Below, piece after piece: positions 8,165 to 17,589 of a stretch of DNA of 64,000 nucleotides. The notes under the pieces were generated by a model. It was not told the DNA's origin, searched no databases, and worked only from the letters and a program-made list of their open reading frames with translations. Position 1 is the stretch's first letter. Each line of letters starts with the position of its first letter. The translations under genes and the position numbers were made by a program. The DNA comes from an uncultured Eubacteriales bacterium (lineage in GTDB: Bacteria > Bacillota > Clostridia > Christensenellales > CAG-138), in assembly GCA_900544965.1 (NCBI GenBank), contig UQXE01000002.1:1-64000 (forward strand), in the 5' to 3' direction.

Positions 8165-9567
8165 AAAATCTATCCGTTCGCCTAAAGATTACGCTTTGGT
8201 TTTCCGCCGTACTTGTAGTGGTGGTGGCCTTGACCTTTGCCGTTATTCTTGCTGCCAGCAGATCCGTTCTTCAAAAGACAATCCGTGACAATCTTATCGG
8301 AACCATAGAGGATAATGCGGACGAGGTTGAGTATTTCGACCAAACAGACGGCGATGAAACAGATAATGACGAGGACATATACATCAGATATGCCAGCGGT
8401 TATCTGGAAATAGACGACGATTTTCTTGATCAGGTCAACGGCGTATATACTGCGCTTTACAACGAAGACGGTACATTGCTTTACGGGGAAAACCCATTGG
8501 CTAAAGATACGGCCGGAATTCCATTTTCAGATTTCAATATTCAAAATGTAAGGACAAATAGTATTAATTATTACATCTATGACAGGGCGTTGAGCAGGGA
8601 TGGATTGGACGGCTTATGGCTGCGCGGTATTGTATCGGAACAACAGGGCACGAATCAAATGTCCGATATTGTAAGTATCTCGTTTATCCTGTTGCCTGCG
8701 CTTTTGATTACTAGCATTTTGGGCGGTTATATTATCGCCGGAAAAATGCTTAAACCGGTTCAGAAAATAGAGAGCGCGGCGAAGGAGATTGGCCAGGGCC
8801 ACGACTTGAAAAGGCGGATCGGCCTTGGACCAGGCAATGACGAGCTTCATCAGCTGGCCAAAACCTTTGATGAAATGTTCGAAAGATTGGACGCGTCCTT
8901 TGAAACCGAGCGGCAGTTTATATCCAACGCCTCTCATGAGCTGCGTACGCCCATGTCCGTAATTATGGCTCAATGTGAGTATTCACTTGAGAAGGCTAGG
9001 AGCGCTGCAGAGTATGAGGAGGCTATTGGCGTTATAAGCAGACAAAGCAGGAAGATGTCGCGTATGATTGCGGATATGCTGGAGTTTACCAGATTGGAGC
9101 AAAAAGCCGTAAGTATTTATATGGAACCTGTGGACCTATCCGAGCTTGTTTCCCTGGCATGCGAGGATATGGCGCTTTTGCGGGAAAAAGGGATCGAGCT
9201 GACATATGAAGTCGAAAGGGGCGTACGAGTCCATGGCAACCGAGACCTGTTATCGCGATTATTTACAAACCTGATCAGCAACTCCTACCGATATGGAAGA
9301 GAAGACGGCCGCATAAAGGTTTGCCTATGGGTCGAGGACCGCGCCGTTAAGCTGTCCGTGGCAGATGACGGTATAGGCATTTCACCTGATCAGCAGGAGA
9401 AGATATTCAATCGTTTCTATCAGGTGGACTCTTCGCACTCAAATGAGGGGACGGGGCTTGGGCTATCTATGGTTAAGGAAATTGCGCGTGTCCATGGGGG
9501 AGAGGTAAGTGTTGAGAGCGAGCTCGGCAAAGGGAGCGTTTTCACGCTGACATTAAAAAATATTTGA
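8161..9567 (+). CDS. Membrane sensor histidine kinase
   Basis: A 468-aa partner of the preceding regulator. Membrane helices at about residues 10-32 and 165-190 flank an extracellular domain rich in Asp/Glu (EYFDQTDGDETDNDEDIYIR), which could sense cations or cell-envelope state (inference). A HAMP linker follows (about 190-245). The HisKA box SNASHELRTPMSVIMAQ carries the phospho-accepting His. The ATPase domain has the N box NLISNSYRYG, G1 ADDGIGIS, the F box FNRFYQVD and G2 GTGLGLSMVKEIA. It is complete and translationally coupled to the regulator (ATGA overlap). The downstream PepSY gene has its own promoter. Confidence 0.93.
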   Translation: MKNLSVRLKITLWFSAVLVVVVALTFAVILAASRSVLQKTIRDNLIGTIEDNADEVEYFDQTDGDETDNDEDIYIRYASGYLEIDDDFLDQVNGVYTALYNEDGTLLYGENPLAKDTAGIPFSDFNIQNVRTNSINYYIYDRALSRDGLDGLWLRGIVSEQQGTNQMSDIVSISFILLPALLITSILGGYIIAGKMLKPVQKIESAAKEIGQGHDLKRRIGLGPGNDELHQLAKTFDEMFERLDASFETERQFISNASHELRTPMSVIMAQCEYSLEKARSAAEYEEAIGVISRQSRKMSRMIADMLEFTRLEQKAVSIYMEPVDLSELVSLACEDMALLREKGIELTYEVERGVRVHGNRDLLSRLFTNLISNSYRYGREDGRIKVCLWVEDRAVKLSVADDGIGISPDQQEKIFNRFYQVDSSHSNEGTGLGLSMVKEIARVHGGEVSVESELGKGSVFTLTLKNI

Positions 9568-9568
9568 A

Positions 9569-9602
9569 CTTTAATGTTCCTTTAATCTTGGGCTCCTATA
9601 AT
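9569..9602 (+). promoter_or_regulatory. Activator-type promoter of the PepSY gene
   Basis: Two tandem 11-bp units, CTTTAATGTTC (9569-9579) and CTTTAATCTTG (9580-9590), stand just upstream of a perfect -10 TATAAT (9597-9602). There is no good -35 box; the repeats occupy its place, as in promoters activated by OmpR-family regulators. The predicted start at about 9609 precedes the ribosome binding site (AAAGGAGC) of the PepSY gene. Confidence 0.55.
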
Positions 9603-9634
9603 CATATCATAACCTTTGAAAGGAGCAATTTTCA

Positions 9635-10753
9635 ATGAAGAGAATAAAAGAATGTTTTTCAACGCCAAGGAGGGCTGTCATAACCAGCGTATGCATTCTG
9701 GCCATTTTAGCTATGGTTGGAACAGGCGCCGTGCTTGCCGCGGGCGCGGTTGCCGAACATAGTTCTATCGGCAGAGGCGCCGCGGAAAACTATGCGTTTG
9801 CAGATGCCGGAATTGCACCGGAAGACGCCGCTGCTATCCAAACGGAATTTGACTTTGAAAACGGTCAATTTATATACGAGGTTGAGTTTGTAGCGGATGG
9901 CAAAAAATATGATTATCATATTAAGGCTTCGGACGGTACAGTTATCAAGAAAGAGATTGAGGAGCCGGAGGAGCAGGCCTTGACTAGTCAGCCCGTTGAC
10001 CAACCCGCTGAACTGATTGGTATTGACGCTGCAAAGGAAAGGGCGCTTGAGGACGCCGGATTATCCGCCCACGATGTGACATATACCAAGGAAAAGCTGG
10101 AATCGGATGACGGCGTTTCAGCTTATGATATCGAATTTTATACTGACTCCACAAAATACGATTATGAAATAAACGCGGTGAACGGGACGATACTAGATAA
10201 GAGCGTGGAGATATTACAAACCGGCACGGCCGGCTGGCCGGCAGCCTCCACACAGCCCCAGCAGCCAGCCCAAACTCCAGCACAGGATCAACAGGGTCAT
10301 AGGCTAACCCTCGAAGAGGCTAAGGACAAAGCGTTAGAAGATGCGGGACTGTCATCATCGGATGTAACTTACACAAAGGAAAAATTGGAACGCGATGACG
10401 GCGTCTACGTCTATGAGCTTGAGTTCTATACAGATGATGCGGAATATGACTATGACATCAATGCTCAAACCGGTGTTATTATGGATAAGAGCGTTGAGTA
10501 TTTCGAGAATAATCCGCCTGCGACAACGCAAAAGCCCGATGACTATATCGGAGTAGATCAGGCAAAGGCCATTGCCGTTAACCATGCGGGGTTTGCTATT
10601 TCAGATATTACATTTATTAAGGCGAAGCTCGAGAACGACGATGGACGCGTAGTGTATGAGATAGAGTTTTATAAGGGCGCCACAGAGTATGAATATGCCA
10701 TAGACGCCTTTACGGGCGATATCTTGGAGTTTGACGCTGAAACAGATGACTGA
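9635..10753 (+). CDS. Exported protein with four PepSY repeats
   Basis: 372 aa, with one membrane segment at about residues 16-38 (ITSVCILAILAMVGTGAVLA) that acts as signal or anchor. Four PepSY-type repeats of about 60 residues follow, at about 47-108, 125-187, 222-286 and 302-368. Each has AxxxAL(E/N)xAG, then a Lys-rich strand, then a YDYxI(N/K)A..G strand. The second and third share long near-identical stretches (DVTYTKEKLE), pointing to recent internal duplication; a Pro/Gln/Thr linker separates them. PepSY domains are thought to regulate or inhibit proteases or bind metals at the envelope. Its position after a kinase/regulator pair is common in Firmicutes and suggests a feedback or stress role. 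Confidence 0.85.
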   Translation: MKRIKECFSTPRRAVITSVCILAILAMVGTGAVLAAGAVAEHSSIGRGAAENYAFADAGIAPEDAAAIQTEFDFENGQFIYEVEFVADGKKYDYHIKASDGTVIKKEIEEPEEQALTSQPVDQPAELIGIDAAKERALEDAGLSAHDVTYTKEKLESDDGVSAYDIEFYTDSTKYDYEINAVNGTILDKSVEILQTGTAGWPAASTQPQQPAQTPAQDQQGHRLTLEEAKDKALEDAGLSSSDVTYTKEKLERDDGVYVYELEFYTDDAEYDYDINAQTGVIMDKSVEYFENNPPATTQKPDDYIGVDQAKAIAVNHAGFAISDITFIKAKLENDDGRVVYEIEFYKGATEYEYAIDAFTGDILEFDAETDD

Positions 10754-10816
10754 TTAAACGTGAACATTAAATGAGGTTAACGGCTTGTAATATAATCTCA
10801 ACATAAATGAGCAAGG

Positions 10817-10851
10817 GCATAGAATCTTTAAATGGATTCTATGCTCTTTTT
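10817..10851 (+). terminator. Rho-independent terminator after the PepSY gene
   Basis: A 10-bp perfect stem (GCATAGAATC / GATTCTATGC) with an 8-nt loop is followed by TCTTTTTA. It closes the PepSY transcription unit. Confidence 0.85.
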
Positions 10852-11044
10852 AGGTCCTGCACAATTTAAGTGAGCTTTTATACGTCGATATCCCCTATAT
10901 TTAGACTTTAAGCTCTGTTGGACCTGCCAACTTTTAATCCTTACCGTGCACTCATACCCCCGAACACTTTGTCACCTTTATCGGATTTGACAAAATCCCA
11001 ACCCTCATTACCAAAAGCGTCTTGAACACAAGGGAATATGGCAA

Positions 11045-11300
11045 GGTTTGTCCAGCAAAGGCATTTGTTTGAACAAGGCCGTGATGGAAAATCTTTTTGG
11101 TCTTTTAAAGTCGGAACCATTTTATTTACAGAGCTTTCATTCGATTGACGAGGTGAAATGGGAGCTGGTGCATTATCTGGATTTTTACAGCCATAATCAA
11201 ATCAAAGTCAAGCTGGAGGGCTAAGTTCCCACCAATTCAGAGATAACGCAGGTTTTGCCGCCTAATATCTGTCCAACTTTTGGGGTCGCTCCAAAATAGA
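11045..11300 (+). pseudogene. IS3-family transposase remnant (OrfB C-terminus)
   Basis: The frame around 11054-11223 reads SKGICLNKAVMENLFGLLKS and then WELVHYLDFYSHNQIKVKL, the end of the DDE integrase core of IS3/IS150-group transposases including the catalytic Glu (VMENLFG). A one-base shift at about 11219 moves the usual GLS..(Q/E)(F/Y)R tail into another frame (GLSSHQFRDNAGFAA). No N-terminal part or terminal inverted repeat is recognisable, so it is a dead fragment. The flanks, 10852-11044 and 11300-11434, are AT-rich and show nothing else. Confidence 0.75.
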
Positions 11301-11434
11301 GCAACCCCTTTTTTAAGCTGACTTCAACGTTTGATAATAAACGCTTATAGAAACTTATAAAGCGGTTTTGAGCTATTTAAACAATAAGGAAAAACAAGAT
11401 ATTTGTATATAATGAAATAATGCCATAAAGAATA

Positions 11435-11463
11435 TTGACCATTTAGGATTGAGTGGCTATAAT
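11435..11463 (+). promoter_or_regulatory. Sigma-A promoter of the marR-ABC exporter operon
   Basis: TTGACC (11435-11440), a 17-bp spacer and a perfect TATAAT (11458-11463) form a strong promoter with a start near 11470. Because the -10 box lies after the in-frame codon at 11453, that codon cannot be the gene start. Confidence 0.75.
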
Positions 11464-11464
11464 A

Positions 11465-11478
11465 GTTGCGTTCGCAAC
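11465..11478 (+). promoter_or_regulatory. Probable MarR operator at the transcription start
   Basis: A perfect 14-bp palindrome, GTTGCGTTCGCAAC, begins two bases after the -10 box and covers the predicted transcription start. A MarR dimer bound here would block its own promoter and so the exporter genes behind it (inference from position and symmetry). Confidence 0.6.
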
Positions 11479-11500
11479 AAAATTTAATGGGGTAACTGCA

Positions 11501-11953
11501 ATGAGCTCGCTAACAAGATGCATCAGTGTAATAGCACGCTGTTCAGCCCTTAAGCGTTCACAGGCGTTTAAAAGCTTAGGGATAACAGGCTGCCAGCATA
11601 CATATATACTCAACGTATGCAGAAATCCCGGCATATCTCAGGAACAGCTTGCAAACAAAATATATATACATAAAAGCAATGTTGCAAGGCAGGTTGCGTT
11701 GCTGGATAAGGCAGGCTTTTTGACCAGAGCGCCAAGCTCTGAGGATAAGCGGGTAATGCTGATTTTTCCAACCGCGAAGGCTGAAGCCGCCTATCCCGTC
11801 ATTCTACAGGCGCTGAAGGAATGGCATGATTATCTTATCATGGACTTTTCAAAGGAAGAACAGGTCTTGCTGGAAAGGATGATGAATCATGTCATGGACA
11901 GGGCTAGGCGCTATATTGACGAGCATCCGGAAGAGAGCATCGGCGAGATATGA
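11501..11953 (+). CDS. MarR-family transcriptional regulator
   Basis: A 150-aa winged-helix repressor. The core has NPGISQEQLANKIYIHKSNV (HTH), then RQVALLDKAGFLTRA and the wing RAPSSEDKRVMLIFPTAKA; the ends are long dimerisation helices. The start ATG at 11501 is chosen because the promoter -10 box sits downstream of the alternative codon at 11453; its ribosome binding site (GGGGTAA) is modest. Its stop overlaps the first exporter gene by four bases (ATGA). It probably represses the operon until a toxic compound or peptide binds it. Confidence 0.9.
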   Translation: MSSLTRCISVIARCSALKRSQAFKSLGITGCQHTYILNVCRNPGISQEQLANKIYIHKSNVARQVALLDKAGFLTRAPSSEDKRVMLIFPTAKAEAAYPVILQALKEWHDYLIMDFSKEEQVLLERMMNHVMDRARRYIDEHPEESIGEI

Positions 11954-13656
11954 GAAGGATATTATCATATATCAGGCCCTATTTGAGACGAATGGGCATA
12001 GGCCTTTTGATAAAGTTTACCGGGACGATTATGGATTTGGCGCTGCCCTGGTGTTTAGCCTACATGATTGATGATGTTGTTCCCCTAAAGGACAGGGAAC
12101 AGATCTATCTGTGGGGAGGAATGATGCTCGCGTTTAGCGCAATAGCCGTTATTAACAACATAGCCGCAAACCGAATGGCCTCGCGCGTGGCAAGGGACGC
12201 TACGCGAAACATAAGGCACGACCTTTATAGCAGGATATCCATGTTATCATGCAGGCAGTATGATGATGTTACTATTCCAAGCCTGATATCAAGGCTGACT
12301 TCTGATACGTACAATATGAACAGGATGCTCGGAATGATGCAGCGTATAGGCGTTCGCGCCCCAATATTGCTTCTTGGCGGAGTAACCGTAACGTTGATAT
12401 TGGACGCCAGGCTGAGCTTGGTTTTGCTATGCACTTTGCCGCTGATCGGGCTGGGAATAGTCCTTATATCAAGAAAAGGAATACCATTATACAGCAAGCT
12501 TCAGCGATCGGGCGATAAAATGGTGCGCACGGTGAGGGATAATGTAACAGGAATCAGGGTTATAAAGGCGCTTTCCAAAACGGAGCATGAAAGGAGCAGA
12601 TTTGAATCGGTAAACAACGAGGTGGTGAAGGCAGAGAAAAAGGCCGGCATGGTGATGGCGGCGACAAATCCGCTGATGAACATGCTATTAAACGTTGGCC
12701 TTACCTTTGTCATAGTAACCGGAGCGTTCCTGGTTCAGGACGGGATTAGTGAACCAGGCAAGATTATCGCGTTTCTTACGTACTTTACCATTATTTTAAA
12801 CGCAATGCTGTCAATAAACCGTATATTCGTCATGTACTCTCAGGCGAGCGCTTCTGCAAAGCGAATAGCTGAAGTACTGGACACGCCTTTTGACATGCCT
12901 TTAAGGGAGGCGGATTCGATTACCACGCAGGATCATATAAGATTTGAAAATGTAAGCTTTTCTTATAACAATGTGCAGGATTCGCTTACAGATATAGATT
13001 TTACCCTTGGACACGGCGAGACCTTAGGAGTGATGGGAGCTACGGGAAGCGGCAAAACCACCCTTATACTGCTGTTGCAGAGGTTCTACGAGGCAAGCAA
13101 GGGAACGGTACGCATCGATGGCAGGAACGTAAATTGCATTCCTGGCGATGAGCTTCATACCATGTTTGGCATTGCCTTTCAGAGCGATACGTTGTTCGCG
13201 GACACAATACGGGAAAATATAGACTTTGGACGGGGGCTGCCAATGGAGCGGATAGAGCTTGCCGCCAGGTGTGCGCAGGCCTATGAGTTTATCAGCTCAT
13301 TGCCGGATGGGTATAACCATATGCTTACATCAAAAGCCACCAATCTTTCAGGGGGTCAGAAGCAACGCCTGCTTATAGCTCGCGCCCTGGCGGGAAGTCC
13401 CAAGATATTGATTCTTGACGACTCAAGCAGCGCGCTGGACTACAGGACGGACGCTGCAATGCGTCAGGCGGTCAGGGAGAGCTTTCCTGATACTACAACG
13501 ATACTTATAGCCCAGAGGGTGAGTTCAGTTCGCCACGCTGATAAAATTATTATGCTTGATGAGGGTCGGATAGTAGGAATCGGCTCCCATGAGCAGCTGA
13601 TGCACACATGCCCTGTATATAGGGAAACAGCTAGAACCCAAATGGGAGTGGAGTAA
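11950..13656 (+). CDS. ABC exporter half-transporter, degenerate catalytic site
   Basis: 568 aa: a type IV exporter membrane domain (six helices, about residues 12-300) and a nucleotide-binding domain (about 335-568). Walker A is GATGSGKTT, the signature LSGGQKQR is canonical, but Walker B ends ILILDDSSSALD with Asp where the catalytic Glu belongs, and the switch residue is Gln (LIAQRVSS) instead of His. Such changes mark the inactive-site partner of heterodimeric exporters (the BmrC/BmrD and LmrC/LmrD type). The second half-transporter follows after three bases. Substrate is probably a drug, peptide or lipid; control is by the upstream MarR protein. Confidence 0.9.
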   Translation: MRRILSYIRPYLRRMGIGLLIKFTGTIMDLALPWCLAYMIDDVVPLKDREQIYLWGGMMLAFSAIAVINNIAANRMASRVARDATRNIRHDLYSRISMLSCRQYDDVTIPSLISRLTSDTYNMNRMLGMMQRIGVRAPILLLGGVTVTLILDARLSLVLLCTLPLIGLGIVLISRKGIPLYSKLQRSGDKMVRTVRDNVTGIRVIKALSKTEHERSRFESVNNEVVKAEKKAGMVMAATNPLMNMLLNVGLTFVIVTGAFLVQDGISEPGKIIAFLTYFTIILNAMLSINRIFVMYSQASASAKRIAEVLDTPFDMPLREADSITTQDHIRFENVSFSYNNVQDSLTDIDFTLGHGETLGVMGATGSGKTTLILLLQRFYEASKGTVRIDGRNVNCIPGDELHTMFGIAFQSDTLFADTIRENIDFGRGLPMERIELAARCAQAYEFISSLPDGYNHMLTSKATNLSGGQKQRLLIARALAGSPKILILDDSSSALDYRTDAAMRQAVRESFPDTTTILIAQRVSSVRHADKIIMLDEGRIVGIGSHEQLMHTCPVYRETARTQMGVE

Positions 13657-13659
13657 GCT

Positions 13660-15429
13660 ATGCCTAGAAACGATAATCCGAGGGAAAAACCGCGTGATCC
13701 AAAAAAGGTGATGATTCGCCTTGGCCGGTATATGCTCAAATATAAATGGCTGCTGTTAATTGCAATAATTCTGAGTTTTGGGAGCAACCTGCTTCAACTG
13801 GTGGGACCCATGCTGTCGGGCTATGCGATAAACGCAATAGAGCCAGGTCCAGGACATGTAGATTTCCAACAGGTGTTTTATTATGCGGGGCTGATGCTGT
13901 GCTTTTTTGCAATTTCATCCCTTCTTGGTTATGTGCTCTCTATTCTAATGATACATATAAGCCAAAAGATCGTATTTAATATGCGCAAAGATGTGTTTAA
14001 TAAGCTGATGGAGCTTCCGGTAAGCTTTTTCGATAAATATCAGACTGGGGATATCCTCAGCCGAATCTCATATGATATTGATACGGTAAATACATCGCTG
14101 TCAAACGACCTTGTTCAGATACTAACAAGCGTTATAACTGTAGTCGGGTCTCTTGCAATGATGATAAGCTTATCGCCCAAGCTTGTGCTTGTGTTTGCGG
14201 TTACGGTTCCCATGTCGGTCATATTCACCAGATATATGACAAGAAAGGTAAGGCCGCTTTTCAGGAATCGTTCGGCAAAGCTTGGTGAGCTTAACGGGTT
14301 TGTCGAGGAGATGGTATCCGGCCAGAAAACCATACGCGCGTATAACAGCGAGCAAGTCATAATAGGACGATTTGACAACTTTAACGATGCTGCGGTGGAA
14401 GCGTATTATAAGGCCGACTATTATGGGAGCATGACCGGACCGTCGGTCAACTTCATCAACAATCTGTCGCTTTCGTTGATCAGCGTATTTGGCGCGCTGA
14501 TGTACCTGGGGGGACAGCTCACGCTTGGAAACGTATCATCGTTTGTGCTGTATTCCAGAAAGTTTTCAGGGCCGATAAACGAGGCTGCAAATATATTAAG
14601 CGAGCTCCAATCTGCCAGCGCGGCTGCAGAGCGAATATTCCGCCTTCTTGACGAGCCTGTCGAACCCGCTGATGCTTCGGGCGCGATAGAGCTGAAACAT
14701 GATGGGGGAGAGGTCCGCGTTGAAAACGTGGATTTTGGATATGAACGAGGAAAGCTTGTGTTGCAGAACCTTAGCCTGTTGGCCGCTCCTGGAAAGCTGA
14801 TAGCTATAGTTGGCCCTACAGGGTCTGGGAAAACCACTCTGATAAACCTTCTTATGCGCTTTTATGACCCTAACTCGGGGGTAATAAAAGTCGACGGAAC
14901 GGACATAAAAGAGCTTACCAGAAGCAGCCTGAGGGGTTCGTTCGCTATGGTTTTGCAGGACACATGGCTGTTTAACGGTACAATATATGAAAATATTGCC
15001 TATGGATGCGACGGCGCGACAAGGGAACAGGTGGAGTCCGCCGCAAAGGCGGCAAGAATACACAGGTCGATAATGCAGCTCCCAGATGGATATGATACGA
15101 TTCTTACCGAGGACGGCGTAAATATATCCAAGGGGCAAAAACAGCTTTTAACCATTGCAAGGGCAATGCTTCAGGATGCGAATATGCTGATTTTGGACGA
15201 GGCGACCTCAAACGTCGACACGCGTACGGAGCTTCAGATTCAGGCCGCAATGCGTAAGCTCATGGAGAATAAAACCTGCTTCGTGATCGCGCACAGGCTG
15301 TCTACAATACAAAACGCCGACCTCATACTGGTAGTGCGCGACGGACGGATCGTTGAACAGGGCAGACATGAAGATTTGCTGGAAATGGAGGGATTCTATT
15401 CGCGGCTCTACCACGCCCAGTTTGAATAA
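13660..15429 (+). CDS. ABC exporter half-transporter, catalytic partner
   Basis: 589 aa with six membrane helices (about 25-320) and a C-terminal ATPase domain. Walker A is GPTGSGKTT, Walker B LILDEATSNVD with the catalytic Glu, and the switch His is present (VIAHRLSTIQ). Its signature is altered to ISKGQKQ, so the ATP site formed by its signature and the partner's Walker motifs is the degenerate one, while the other site is fully active. This complementary pattern fits one heterodimer with the preceding gene. Last gene of the MarR operon; no clear terminator is visible in the 138 bp behind it. Confidence 0.9.
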   Translation: MPRNDNPREKPRDPKKVMIRLGRYMLKYKWLLLIAIILSFGSNLLQLVGPMLSGYAINAIEPGPGHVDFQQVFYYAGLMLCFFAISSLLGYVLSILMIHISQKIVFNMRKDVFNKLMELPVSFFDKYQTGDILSRISYDIDTVNTSLSNDLVQILTSVITVVGSLAMMISLSPKLVLVFAVTVPMSVIFTRYMTRKVRPLFRNRSAKLGELNGFVEEMVSGQKTIRAYNSEQVIIGRFDNFNDAAVEAYYKADYYGSMTGPSVNFINNLSLSLISVFGALMYLGGQLTLGNVSSFVLYSRKFSGPINEAANILSELQSASAAAERIFRLLDEPVEPADASGAIELKHDGGEVRVENVDFGYERGKLVLQNLSLLAAPGKLIAIVGPTGSGKTTLINLLMRFYDPNSGVIKVDGTDIKELTRSSLRGSFAMVLQDTWLFNGTIYENIAYGCDGATREQVESAAKAARIHRSIMQLPDGYDTILTEDGVNISKGQKQLLTIARAMLQDANMLILDEATSNVDTRTELQIQAAMRKLMENKTCFVIAHRLSTIQNADLILVVRDGRIVEQGRHEDLLEMEGFYSRLYHAQFE

Positions 15430-15567
15430 TGTATGAAGCGGGAGAGCCTGAATTTGATAATTAACGCGATGAAAAGGGGTCGCATTTAGGCGGTAATAGC
15501 TGAATAACCGTGGGCTTGCAGACGATTACGATCCACAGCGCTTTGTCTTTGACTTAAGCGCGTTAAA

Positions 15568-16254
15568 TTACTGTATCTCTGTTGGAATGAGGTTAAGCAT
15601 ATCCTCCTCATTTGCCACATTCGTATATACCTGGGGAACGTCGCCCACGATCACGCCTTCGGCCACGGCTATTTCAGCGCTTACCATTATATCCTCCCAA
15701 ACGCTTGGCAAAATCAGCTTAAGAGAAGCTGTGAGCCTTACTTTTACCCTGTATAGCGTCTGATTAATTCCAGCCGATTTGAGTTCAGATTTAAATTCGC
15801 TTACCACGCTTCCGGCAGGCTCAAATTTTACCCTGATGTCAGGCCCTACTCCGGCTAAGAATGGAATATTGGTCAACGTCCCAATCGGGATGGCGATGCC
15901 CTGCTCCCCGATCTCCGCAATCCGCTTCTGGGCCGCCTCGCTGCTGGACGCGGCGAGGGTATTCATTTTAACGGTATCCGCGTGGAGCATGTATACATTG
16001 CTGGAAGTATTGTTCATTGATATAAGCTGGGCGTACACTTCGTCTTTGGACATCGACTCAAGTATTGACTCGTTTAGCGCTGTAGATGTTAAGGCGGTTA
16101 CCCTAGCTTCCGCGAGGGAAAGCGCCGCTGGGTTCATGTTTATTCCCACGGAAACGAATATAGCCGCAAACACGACAACCAGAAATACAAGCACTATAAG
16201 CAGTCGTTTCTTGATATAGCGCCATTGGCGATGCTTTCTTTTTCTGGTTTCCAT
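15568..16254 (-). CDS. yunB: Sporulation protein YunB
   Basis: 228 aa, with a basic N-terminus (METRKRKHRQWRYIKKR), one membrane helix (LLIVLVFLVVVFAAIFVSVG) and an outer domain matching YunB: NPAALSLAEARVTALTSTAL, a GIAIPIGTLTNIPFLAGVGP core and a tail with SAEIAVAEGVIVGDVPQVYT. In Bacillus subtilis YunB is a mother-cell (sigma-E) protein needed for efficient sporulation; its biochemical role is unknown. Monocistronic here, next to pepT. Confidence 0.88.
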   Translation of the reverse strand: METRKRKHRQWRYIKKRLLIVLVFLVVVFAAIFVSVGINMNPAALSLAEARVTALTSTALNESILESMSKDEVYAQLISMNNTSSNVYMLHADTVKMNTLAASSSEAAQKRIAEIGEQGIAIPIGTLTNIPFLAGVGPDIRVKFEPAGSVVSEFKSELKSAGINQTLYRVKVRLTASLKLILPSVWEDIMVSAEIAVAEGVIVGDVPQVYTNVANEEDMLNLIPTEIQ

Positions 16255-16324
16255 GCTGCCTCCATACGGCTGTGCCGGGCATTAGGATGTATCATCATTA
16301 TATGCTTAAAGAACCATAAACGAT

Positions 16325-16359
16325 ACAAAAAATTGCTCCCTTGGCATAACCAAAGGAGC
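16325..16359 (-). terminator. Rho-independent terminator after pepT
   Basis: Read on the minus strand, GCTCCTTTGG pairs with CCAAGGGAGC across a TTATG loop, followed by AATTTTTTG. It lies 15 bp past the pepT stop. Confidence 0.8.
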
Positions 16360-16374
16360 AGGGGCGTGCAAATA

Positions 16375-17589
16375 TCAGGCCGCCATCCGTTTCACTATAC
16401 CCAGAAGGATGTCAACGGTCCTTTCCATTGACTGAACCGGTATATATTCATATCTGCCGTGAAAATTTTCCCCTCCTGTACAGAGATTTGGACAGGGAAG
16501 ACCCATAAACGAAAGCCGCGCACCGTCGGTTCCGCCACGTACGGGCGTAATAATAGGCTCTATCCCCAAACCGCGCATAACAGCGCACGCGCTATCGATC
16601 AGGTGCATATGCGGAAGCAGCTTTTCTTTCATATTATAGTATGAATCGTTAATATCTATATCCAAAGTGCCTTTTCCATATCTTGTATTGATGTACTCGG
16701 CTCCTAGCTTCATAAGTTCTTTCATATGCTCAAACTTACGCCTATCGTGATCACGAATTATATACTCCATCCTTGTGCTTTCAACACATCCCTCAAAGGA
16801 GGTAAGATGGATAAACCCTTCATATCCATCGGTATACTCGGGCCTGGCGGCTGAAGGAAGCATATCGTTGTATTCATGGGCTACATGAATGGAATTTACC
16901 ATCTTTCCCTTTGCCTCGCCCGGATGTATTCCACGGCCGTTTATTTTAATTTTTACTCCGGCAGCGTTAAAGTTCTCATATTCAATCGAGCCTAGCTCAC
17001 CTCCGTCAACCGTATATGCATAATCCGCGCCAAATCCCTCTACATCGAACATATCCGCGCCTCTTCCTACTTCTTCGTCGGGGGTGAAGCCAATGCATAT
17101 ATCGCCATGCCTGATTTCGGGGCTGTTCATAAGTATTTCAGCAAGCGTCATTATCTCGGCTATTCCCGCCTTATCATCTGCCCCCAGCAGCGTAGTACCG
17201 TCGGTAACGATTAAGTCCTGTCCAACATATTTTTCAAGAGATGGAAAATCCGATGGCGAGAGCACCGTATTTTCATTAAGCTCTATATCAGTTCCGTCGT
17301 AATGCTTTACAATACGGGGGCGAACGTTCGCCCCCGGCGCGTCCGGAGAGGTATCCATGTGCGCTATAAAGCCCAGAACGGGAATGCCGTCGGCATTGGC
17401 TTCAATTCTTGCATATACATATCCATGTTCATCCATACGCGCATTTTTAATTCCCATGGCCTTCAGCTCTCCTACAAGCGCCTCAGCAAGCAGCTTTTGC
17501 TTGTCCGTGCTGGGAATTGCATCCTGATCATGCATTGATGCCGTATCAAAGGATACATATTTTAAAAAGCGTTCCACTACAGTTTTCAT
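16375..17589 (-). CDS. pepT: Peptidase T (tripeptide aminopeptidase)
   Basis: A 404-aa cytosolic M20-family zinc peptidase that removes the N-terminal residue from tripeptides. Visible motifs: [13 protein letters not shown] (first zinc His and the catalytic-site Asp), [15 protein letters not shown] (bridging Asp), [12 protein letters not shown] (catalytic Glu-Glu), [10 protein letters not shown] (zinc Asp), and the C-terminal [20 protein letters not shown] with [11 protein letters not shown] (last zinc His). A dimerisation lid lies between. Length is typical. Monocistronic, with its own terminator. Confidence 0.95.
   Translation of the reverse strand: MKTVVERFLKYVSFDTASMHDQDAIPSTDKQKLLAEALVGELKAMGIKNARMDEHGYVYARIEANADGIPVLGFIAHMDTSPDAPGANVRPRIVKHYDGTDIELNENTVLSPSDFPSLEKYVGQDLIVTDGTTLLGADDKAGIAEIMTLAEILMNSPEIRHGDICIGFTPDEEVGRGADMFDVEGFGADYAYTVDGGELGSIEYENFNAAGVKIKINGRGIHPGEAKGKMVNSIHVAHEYNDMLPSAARPEYTDGYEGFIHLTSFEGCVESTRMEYIIRDHDRRKFEHMKELMKLGAEYINTRYGKGTLDIDINDSYYNMKEKLLPHMHLIDSACAVMRGLGIEPIITPVRGGTDGARLSFMGLPCPNLCTGGENFHGRYEYIPVQSMERTVDILLGIVKRMAA

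Noticed and set aside
11045..11300. Active insertion sequence
   Set aside because: Only the C-terminal transposase part remains, with a frameshift and no terminal repeats.
11453..11500. Longer N-terminus for the MarR gene
   Set aside because: The -10 box of its own promoter lies after that codon, so it cannot be on the transcript.
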